Shown here piece after piece: positions 33,385 to 38,774 of a stretch of DNA of 38,774 nt (positions are counted from its first letter, which is position 1; the number at the start of each line of letters is the position of its first letter). Both the position numbers and the translations under genes were made by a program. This DNA is from Streptomyces europaeiscabiei. GTDB taxonomy: Bacteria; Actinomycetota; Actinomycetes; Streptomycetales; Streptomycetaceae. The notes below the pieces were generated by a model. That model was not told the origin of the DNA and made no database searches. It saw only the letters and a program-made list of their open reading frames with translations. The stretch lies in the NCBI RefSeq assembly GCF_001550375.1, contig NZ_LRTR01000512.1, forward strand, positions 1 through 38,774, in the 5' to 3' direction.

Positions 33385-33468
33385 TTGTGTGGCGAGCACG
33401 GGGCCCCCAGGCCCAACAGGTCAGTCTTCGGTGGGTCCACTGACTCCTCCTGCACACATCCTGCGCAG

Positions 33469-33750
33469 CCCCCGCCTGACGCAGTCGCTCGCCCTGCCGC
33501 CCCTGCACCGCCAGGCGGAAGTCGTCTCACTGGCGGAAGACGCACCCGCACCCGCTGACGGGATCCCGCGATGCACGTAAGCGTATCGACTACATCCGAG
33601 CAGGTCTGCGCGTCGTGCACCGGCTGATCGACGACGGACTGCCCGTCACCGGCTACGTCCACTTTCAAGTGCTGGGACGGCTACCGCCCCAAGCACGGGC
33701 TCGTGGCGGTCGACCACACCACTCAGGACCGCATCGTCAAGCGCCCGGCC
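33469..33750 (+). pseudogene. Broken second copy of the GH1 beta-glucosidase 3' half
   Basis: Matches the intact GH1 gene at DNA level in two blocks. 33469-33510 matches about 24345-24390 (the SRRLTQSLALP region). 33582-33663 matches 24571-24652 with only 3 differences in 82 bases, then continues to the AVD..TQ(E/D)R(I/V)VK end. The segment encoding the nucleophile (about 24430-24570) and the block encoding HWSLLDNFEW are deleted. The sequence then passes directly into a Tn3 transposase fragment at about 33750. Confidence 0.85.
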
Positions 33751-34415
33751 CGTCCATTCGTCGGATTCGCCTTCGCGCACATGCTCGGCTTCAACCTGCT
33801 GCCCCGGTTGAAGAACGTGGGCTCGGCCCGGCTGTACCGGCCGGTTGCCGGCGAGGACGAGACGTGGCCGCACCTGGCCCCGGTGCTGTCCAGCAAGACG
33901 ATCGACTGGGAGCTGATCCGCCAGCAGTACGACCAGATCGTCAAATACACCACCGCGCTCCGCCTGGGCACGGCCGAGGCCGAGCAGGTGCTACGACGCT
34001 TCACCTGCGGCGGCCCGAAGCACCCGACCTACCGGGCGATCGAGGAGCTCGGCCGCGCTGTGCGGACAGCGTTCGTCTGCGACTACCTGGCCAGCCCCGA
34101 ACTACGGCGGGAGATCCACGAGGGCCTGCAAGTGGTGGAGAACTGGAACTCCGCCAACCACGACCTGTTCTACGGCAAGGACGGGGACCTGACCGGCGCC
34201 GACCGCGAGAGCCAGGAGATCTCGATGCTCGCCCTGCACCTGCTGCAGGCTGCCCTTGTCCACGTCAACACCCTGCTGCTGCAGAGGTCCTGGCCGAGCC
34301 GAAGGGGGTCGAGCGCCTCGGCGATGCCGATCGGCGCGCGTTGTCCCCGCTGTTCTGGACTCACGTCAACCCCTACGGCCGGTTCGAGCTGGACATGAGC
34401 AACCGGCTAGATCTC
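33750..34415 (+). pseudogene. C-terminal remnant of a Tn3-family transposase, frameshifted
   Basis: Reads [96 protein letters not shown] and [20 protein letters not shown]. One base is lost at about 34283; the family continues in another frame with [20 protein letters not shown] and [17 protein letters not shown]. This is the last third of a roughly 1000-aa Tn3 DDE transposase. The 5' part is replaced by the GH1 remnant. It cannot transpose by itself. Confidence 0.88.
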
Positions 34416-34556
34416 CAGTCGGCTGTAGTCGTCCCGGGCCAGCGAGCGGACGAACCGCAGTCGGCGCCCGCCGGGGAGAGCGCCGCGCAGCGGTAGCGCC
34501 AGCGATTCCGGGTCGAAGCCGTCGGCTGCGGCTTCGACCCAGAATCCCGTGGTCAC
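34407..34556 (-). pseudogene. Unassigned C-terminal remnant abutting the Tn3 scar
   Basis: Minus-strand frame from a GTG at 34556 to TAG at 34407-34409 reads TTGFWVEAAADGFDPESLAL, then PLRGALPGGRRLRFVRSLAR and DDYSRLEI. It is protein-like and collinear, but no family is recognised. The 12-bp inverted repeat GGGTCGAAGCCG/CGGCTTCGACCC (34510-34540) lies within it. The stop coincides with the end of transposase similarity, so this is a junction. Confidence 0.35.
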
Positions 34557-34738
34557 GGCCGGGCGGTGGGGAGAGCCGGGCCGACGCCGGGAACCGCTCG
34601 GAGCGGGGACGGCCGCTCATCGATCAGGCGGTGTCGATGAGCCGGCGAAGTCTCTCCCGCCCGTTCGGTCTCGGGCGCGCGCCCGCTGCCTCGGATGTCG
34701 GCTTCGCCGGGCCGGCTCGGCGAGGCTGCTGCGGCGTG

Positions 34739-35329
34739 TCAGCGGGACTCCTGTGCGCTGAGCAGCGTGAGGGCGTTGCGGATGCCCTCTTCGAGGAGTT
34801 CGTCGGAGAGTCGCGGGTCAGACAGGGCGCGGGAGAGCTGCAGTGTCCCGACCATCATGGCGTAGACGCTGAGGGTCTTCGTGTGCGCCGAGCGCGGATC
34901 GGCGGGCGCCAGGCGGGCGGCGATGCCGTCGATGACGGCGAGCACCCCGTCGGTGTACGCCTGCTTGGTCTCCTGCGGGCAGCGCCCGATCTCATCGAGG
35001 AGTGCGGCGGAGGGGCAGCCGTCGTCGGGGCTGTCGCGGTGCTGGGGCGACAGATACCACCGCACGATCTGCTCGAGTCCTGCGATGCCGGGGGCCGCCT
35101 GGTCGATGACGTTGGCGTACTGCGTGCGCAGCTGGTCCGCGACCGAGGCGGCCACGAGGTCGTCCTTGGACGCGAAGTGGGCGTAGAAGGCACCGTTGGT
35201 CAGTCCGGCGTCCGCCATCAGCGTCGAGATGCCCGAGCCATCGATACCGTCCTGCTTGAACCGGCGGCCGGCGGTCTCGATGATCCGCTGCCTGGTCGCC
35301 TGCTTGTGCTCTTTCCCGTAACGAGTCAC
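34739..35329 (-). CDS. TetR/AcrR-family transcriptional regulator
   Basis: 196 aa, GTG at 35329 behind AAGGAG with 7-base spacing. HTH: RQRIIETAGRRFKQDGIDGS, GISTLMADAGLTNGAFYAHF then ASKDDLVAAS. The C-terminal domain (IVRWYLSPQHRDSPDDGCPS, AALLDEIGRCPQETKQAYTD) is of the AcrR/YcdC type seen beside oxidoreductases. It is the first of a block of four minus-strand genes when read from its partner enzymes, and has its own promoter in the 35341-35466 gap. It likely represses itself and the MDR/hydrolase/SDR genes in response to an electrophile or similar small molecule, which is inference. Confidence 0.9.
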   Translation of the reverse strand: MTRYGKEHKQATRQRIIETAGRRFKQDGIDGSGISTLMADAGLTNGAFYAHFASKDDLVAASVADQLRTQYANVIDQAAPGIAGLEQIVRWYLSPQHRDSPDDGCPSAALLDEIGRCPQETKQAYTDGVLAVIDGIAARLAPADPRSAHTKTLSVYAMMVGTLQLSRALSDPRLSDELLEEGIRNALTLLSAQESR

Positions 35330-35392
35330 GCGCTCGCTCCTTCGTGCGCCGGAAGGGTCGCCCGCTTTCCGCCGGCCTCGCCATCATATTGG

Positions 35393-35413
35393 ATTACGAA
35401 CGCACTCTAATGG
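35393..35413. promoter_or_regulatory. Probable TetR operator
   Basis: GATTACGAACGCACTCTAATG contains the interrupted inverted repeat ATTA...TAAT with a CGAAC-type inner arm. It lies about 65 bp upstream of the TetR start and is AT-rich compared with its surroundings. Confidence 0.5.
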
Positions 35414-35466
35414 TGTGCGGGCGGCGTCTTGGAGCACCGCCACGCCTTCTGCGCGGCCGGCCTGGT

Positions 35467-36480
35467 TCAGTCGTCGCCGGGCGTCATCGAGATCACGACC
35501 TTTCCGGCCGTGGTACGCCCCTGCTCGACGTACGCCATCGCCTCGAGCGTCCGGTCGAAGGGGAACGTCCGGTCGATGACCGGGCGGAGCCGTCCGCTGT
35601 CGTACAGGGCGCCGAGTTCACGGAGCTGGGCGCCGCTGGCCTGCATGAAGAAGAACTCATAGCGCACACCCAGGGCCTTGGCCTGCTTGCGCACCTTGCG
35701 GCTGAGCGCGTTCATGGCCACGCCCATGAACGAGGGCGCGCCGAGTTGCCTGGCGAACCCGGAGTCCGGCGGGCCGGCGACACCGATGGCCAGGCCGCCC
35801 GGCTTCAGCACAGTCAGCGACTTCTCGAGGTTCGCCCCGCCAAGGGAGTCCAGCACCAGGTCGTAGCCGGACAGCACCTGCGAGAAGTCCTCCTTCGTGT
35901 AGTCGACGACGGTGTCGGCGCCGAGGCTCCTGACCATCTCCTCGGCGCGGGAGTTCGTGGTCGTGGCCACCGTGGCACCGAAGTGCTTGGCGAGCTGGAT
36001 GGCCGTCGATCCGAGGCCACCGGCACCGGCGTGGACGAGCACTTTCTGGCCCGGCACCACGTGGGCGCGCTCCACGAGGATCTGCCAGGCGGCCAGGGCC
36101 ACCAGCGGCACCGCGGCCGCCTCGCGGAGCGTGAGTGACGCCGGCTTGGGCGCGACGTCGTCCTGGTCGACCGCAATGAACTCGGCAAAGCCTCCGACCC
36201 GCAGGTCGCGGGGACGTGCGTAGACCTCGTCGCCGACCGTCAAGCCGCGCACGGTCGGCCCGACCTGCGTCACGATCCCGGCGACGTCATGGCCGAGCAC
36301 GAACGGAAGCTCGTACTTCAGGAGTCGTTTGAACTCCCCGTTGCGGACCATCTTGTCCAGCGGGTTGATGCTGGCAGCGCTCACCTGGACCAGGACGTCG
36401 CCGGCCCCGACGGTGGGCTCGGGAACATCAGCGGCGCGCAGGCCGCCCTTGCCGTACTTCTCGACGACGAACGCCTTCAT
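35467..36480 (-). CDS. Zinc-independent medium-chain dehydrogenase/quinone oxidoreductase-type enzyme
   Basis: 337 aa from the ATG at 36480 (MKAFVVEKYGKGGL), behind GAAGGGA. N-terminal GroES-like domain (VQVSAASINPLDKMVRNGEF, FVLGHDVAGIVTQVGP) without the structural-zinc Cys cluster. Rossmann domain with VHAGAGGLGSTAIQLAKHFG and, for NADPH, a NSRAEEMVRSLGADTVVDYT segment. It matches NADP-dependent quinone or 2-alkenal reductases. Neighbours on the same strand are the HSL-like hydrolase (75 bp upstream) and the SDR gene, probably one regulon with the TetR. Intact. Confidence 0.9.
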   Translation of the reverse strand: MKAFVVEKYGKGGLRAADVPEPTVGAGDVLVQVSAASINPLDKMVRNGEFKRLLKYELPFVLGHDVAGIVTQVGPTVRGLTVGDEVYARPRDLRVGGFAEFIAVDQDDVAPKPASLTLREAAAVPLVALAAWQILVERAHVVPGQKVLVHAGAGGLGSTAIQLAKHFGATVATTTNSRAEEMVRSLGADTVVDYTKEDFSQVLSGYDLVLDSLGGANLEKSLTVLKPGGLAIGVAGPPDSGFARQLGAPSFMGVAMNALSRKVRKQAKALGVRYEFFFMQASGAQLRELGALYDSGRLRPVIDRTFPFDRTLEAMAYVEQGRTTAGKVVISMTPGDD

Positions 36481-36554
36481 GTCAGCCGTCCCTTCGCGTG
36501 ATCTTCTCGGTTGTCTTCTCGGCGGACGATGCGCATGTCCGGGCAGCTTCCACC

Positions 36555-37466
36555 TCAGCGGCCGAGGTGCCGTCGAAGCCACTGGCCCATCTGCTCGATC
36601 GCCCGGTCCACCTCGGGCACGCGTCCCGCGCCCAGGATGAACGAGTGCTGGCCCTCCGGCAGCGGGCGGACCTCAGAGACGATCTTGAAGTCGGTCAGTC
36701 GGCGGCCGAAATCGGCGCCATCGCCGGCAAGCGTTTCGTGCTCGCCGTAGTGGAGGGCCGTGGGCGGCAGGCCGGTCAGGTCGGCGTTCACGATGCTGAT
36801 GGCGGGGTCGGTGAAGTCCACGCCGGGGTCCTGCAGCCAAGCCGCTCGGAACAGCTCGAGGATGCCCCGGCTGAGCATCCTGTCGAGTTCCTCGTTCTCG
36901 TCCACCTTCGGGTTACTGATGGTGAGGTCGGTCCAGGGCGAGATGCTGACGACCGCGCCGGGGACTGCCTCGCCCTTGGCGAGCAGGCGCAGCGGCAGCG
37001 CGATCGCGAGGGTGCCTCCGATGGAGTGGCCGGTGCTGCCGATGTTCCGCGGCGCGTAGCCCTGAGCGAGCAGCCACCGGTAGGCGGTCTCGGCGTCGTC
37101 GATCTGCGCCGGGTGGGGATGCTCGGGCGCCAGGCGGAAGCCCACGACGAGTGAGCGGATTCCGGCCGCCTTGGCGATGTGGCCGGCGGCCTTGCGGTCC
37201 GATGCGATCGAGGCGGCGACCGATCCGCCGAAATGGAAGTGAAGCAGCGCCTTGTCGGGGTCGGCGCCCTCGGGGATGACCCACAGGGCGGGGACGCCGT
37301 CCGCGTCCACGTCGGCGTAGGTGACGCCTTCCGGCTCGGTCGATGCCGAAGCATGTGTGTCGACGATGTCGCGGACGACGGCCAGATCGAGTCCCGGCGT
37401 CGACGCCTTCGCACGCACGCTGTCGAGGAACTGCGCGAACTGCTGCGCTTCCGTGCTCATTCCCAT
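36555..37466 (-). CDS. Alpha/beta hydrolase of the HSL-like (hormone-sensitive lipase) group
   Basis: 303 aa, ATG at 37466 behind AAGGAG with 7-base spacing. Order: ALLHFHFGGSVAASIASDRK, VVGFRLAPEHPHPAQIDDAE, nucleophile elbow GHSIGGTLAIALP, SPWTDLTISNPKVDENEELD, then LPPTALHYGEHETLAGDGAD and the catalytic His in GQHSFIL. The layout is HSL-family. However, the oxyanion HGGG motif is FHFGGS, and the usual GDSAGG is GHSIGG, so substrate use may differ. It should cleave short acyl esters or lactones in the cytoplasm. It sits between the MDR and SDR genes. Confidence 0.87.
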   Translation of the reverse strand: MGMSTEAQQFAQFLDSVRAKASTPGLDLAVVRDIVDTHASASTEPEGVTYADVDADGVPALWVIPEGADPDKALLHFHFGGSVAASIASDRKAAGHIAKAAGIRSLVVGFRLAPEHPHPAQIDDAETAYRWLLAQGYAPRNIGSTGHSIGGTLAIALPLRLLAKGEAVPGAVVSISPWTDLTISNPKVDENEELDRMLSRGILELFRAAWLQDPGVDFTDPAISIVNADLTGLPPTALHYGEHETLAGDGADFGRRLTDFKIVSEVRPLPEGQHSFILGAGRVPEVDRAIEQMGQWLRRHLGR

Positions 37467-37542
37467 GGTGATGCTCCTTGTCAGGTCAGAGCTGAACGCG
37501 CCTCTCGCGCGCGCTGCGGGTCGATGGGCCGGGTGCGACGTT

Positions 37543-38358
37543 TCAGCCGGGCATCCGGTTGAACCTGCGGATCTGCTTGTCGAACATCCCGGCGGGGACG
37601 AGGCGTCGCGCGGTGGTGATGCGTGAGGCGAGCGGTCCGGCGGTGTAGCGCAGCTTCGGCTTCGAGGCGGTGGCTGCCGTGACGATCTCCTTGGCGACGA
37701 CGGCGGGGTCGTCGCCGGTCTTCATCGCCGCGGCGACCACTTCGTCGAAGACACGCCGCCGCTCCGCGTACAGCGGCAGCGGGGTGTCGGGCTGCGCGGC
37801 ATTGGCATCGAAGGCGGTCCGGGTGTAGCCGGGCTCGACGAGCAGGACGCGGACGCCGTGCTCGCGGACCTCGTGATCCAGGGACTCGGAGTAGCCCTCG
37901 ACGGCGTGCTTCGCGGCGGCGTAGAGGGCCATGTAGGGCTGCGGGATGACGCCGAGGACGGACGAGACGTTGACGATACGTCCACGGCCCTGGGTGCGCA
38001 TGTGCGGCAGAACGGCCTTCGCCATGCGGACATGACCGAAGAAGTTGAGGTTGAAGAGGCGCTGGGCCTGGGCGACGGAGCTCTCCTCGGCGGCGCCGGC
38101 CGAGCCCAGACCGGCGTTGTTGACCAGGACGTCGATCCGTCCGAACCGTTCGATCACTTCCCGGACCGCGGCGGTGACGGATTCGTCGCTGGTCACGTCG
38201 AGGTCGAGGAAGGCCACACCGGCGGGCGGGGTGAGCCCCGAGGTGTTCCGTCCGGTTCCGATCACCTCGAACCCGGCTGTGACGAAGGCCCGAGCGGTTG
38301 CGTTACCGATCCCCGATGACGCCCCCGTCACGAGTGCTACCGGCCGTTGTGTCGCCAT
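37543..38358 (-). CDS. SDR-family oxidoreductase
   Basis: 271 aa from the ATG at 38358, behind AAGGAG with 6-base spacing. Classical SDR: VALVTGASSGIGNATARAFV, LDLDVTSDESV, VLVNNAGLGSAGAAEE, Ser in IVNVSSVLGVI, and YMALYAAAKHAVEGYSESLD with catalytic Tyr and Lys, then VEPGYTRTAFDANA. The long C-terminal tail (TASKPKLRYTAGPLASRITT, ARRLVPAGMFDKQIRRF) is typical of the subgroup often annotated as oxidoreductase/SDR next to TetR regulators. It is the most upstream gene of the block and probably the first transcribed. Confidence 0.92.
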   Translation of the reverse strand: MATQRPVALVTGASSGIGNATARAFVTAGFEVIGTGRNTSGLTPPAGVAFLDLDVTSDESVTAAVREVIERFGRIDVLVNNAGLGSAGAAEESSVAQAQRLFNLNFFGHVRMAKAVLPHMRTQGRGRIVNVSSVLGVIPQPYMALYAAAKHAVEGYSESLDHEVREHGVRVLLVEPGYTRTAFDANAAQPDTPLPLYAERRRVFDEVVAAAMKTGDDPAVVAKEIVTAATASKPKLRYTAGPLASRITTARRLVPAGMFDKQIRRFNRMPG

Positions 38359-38632
38359 GACGGACTCCTTACACATTGAATTTCGATCGTATGGCTTACT
38401 GTCGTAATGTTATTGCGGGGCGGAGTGGATGGCAAGGCCGCTCCGAAGGCGCCGGCATCTCCGGCCTGCCCGTCTCATCCAGAGCTCTCTCATGAACAGT
38501 CCTTTGCGCGAGCAAGATCAATCGCGGGCCGCCGGACCCCCGCCGATCCCGGGTTCGTTCGCAGAACCCGTTCTCACTAAGAAGCAGGACGGGCCTCCTT
38601 CTGAGACTTGCATTGTGCGAAGATCCGGGCCC
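38359..38632. promoter_or_regulatory. Divergent promoter region with possible operator and res-like inverted repeats
   Basis: TTACTGTCGTAA (38396-38407) is a small palindrome about 40 bp before the SDR start and may be a TetR operator. Nearer the recombinase are GGGTTC-GTTCGCA-GAACCC (38551-38569) and TTCT-CACTA-AGAA (38571-38583). These resemble sub-sites of a resolvase res region placed in front of its own gene. The rest shows nothing. Confidence 0.45.
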
Positions 38633-38774
38633 GTGACGGACCCTCGGCTTCCTTCCTCAACCGACCGGTCGGACGCCGACGACGCCGAACAGCACGCCTG
38701 TCCGAAGTGCGTCGCCCAGCCCGGTTCCCCGTGCCGCTCGCGCGGCGGCGCGGTCGCCTCCGCCTACCACACCC
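38633..38774 (+). CDS. Recombinase (serine resolvase) with N-terminal zinc-finger, start only (cut by window edge)
   Basis: GTG at 38633; 47 codons to the window end. Reads VTDPRLPSSTDRSDADDAEQ, then HACPKCVAQPGSPCRSRGGA and VASAYHT. The CPxC...PCRSRGG-x6-YHT zinc finger is the characteristic start of the Streptomyces recombinase-family resolvases that accompany Tn3-type elements; the resolvase domain should follow outside the window. Upstream inverted repeats look like a res site. Together with the Tn3 transposase tail at 33750-34415 it suggests the intervening block is Tn3-type cargo. Confidence 0.75.
   Translation, partial: MTDPRLPSSTDRSDADDAEQHACPKCVAQPGSPCRSRGGAVASAYHT

Noticed and set aside
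34510..34540. 12-bp inverted repeat GGGTCGAAGCCG as a terminator
   Set aside because: It falls within a collinear protein-like frame and has no T-run; it may simply reflect a coding repeat.

Overview
The window is high-GC actinobacterial DNA, almost certainly from a Streptomyces chromosome. Signs are the strong G/C bias at third codon positions, frequent GTG starts behind AAGGAG-type ribosome sites, and families typical of Streptomyces. It reads as an accessory or chromosome-arm region: intact modules alternate with a very high density of decayed genes (at least 15 truncated or frameshifted remnants), recombination scars and mobile-element fragments. No tRNA, rRNA or CRISPR array is visible.

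Layout. 1-3.2 kb: a secreted-protein start cut by the window edge, an expansin/RlpA-like secreted protein, an SDR oxidoreductase, and a small protein overlapping a chloramphenicol-phosphotransferase-like P-loop kinase. 3.2-5.0 kb: a scar zone with two copies of the 3' end of uppP, a low-GC small ORF, a Gly-rich phage-like fragment and a tyrosine-integrase tail. 5.4-8.2 kb: an AAA ATPase with a C-terminal PD-(D/E)XK-like nuclease domain, a 5'-truncated HNH endonuclease (PtuB-like) and an ArsR-family fragment; this resembles a decayed defence locus. 8.2-10.3 kb: mostly unassigned DNA ending in a probable GH78 rhamnosidase tail. 10.4-14.7 kb: a two-component system divergent from an MMPL transporter.

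14.9-17.1 kb: remnants of lactate utilisation (lutB, lutC) and of meta-cleavage catabolism (mhpF, mhpE). 17.1-21.3 kb: a sulfur/persulfide module like the staphylococcal cst operon: CstB-like persulfide dioxygenase-rhodanese, a rhodanese, a TauE/SafE exporter, a rhodanese-DUF2892 protein, a terminator, and a divergent CstR-type repressor. ATACCCC-GGGGTAC operators lie in front of the operon, and a 42-bp palindrome lies in front of cstR. A divergent DUF302 gene in the same regulon is frameshifted.

21.4-28.7 kb: a rhodanese-TetR recombination junction, then a sugar locus: LacI repressor with a perfect 20-bp operator, GH1 beta-glucosidase, Gfo/Idh/MocA oxidoreductase and a secreted DUF6351 (tannase-like) hydrolase. 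28.7-29.9 kb: a CocE/NonD hydrolase remnant and unassigned DNA. 30.0-33.4 kb: a MacB-type ABC exporter pair ending at a perfect 42-bp palindrome. 33.5-34.4 kb: a second, broken copy of the GH1 3' end fused to a Tn3-family transposase tail. 34.7-38.4 kb: a TetR regulator and three enzymes (quinone-oxidoreductase-type MDR, HSL-like hydrolase, SDR). The window ends in the first 47 codons of a zinc-finger serine recombinase, so this last block may be Tn3-type cargo. All functional statements come from motif and family recognition by eye; no database search was run.
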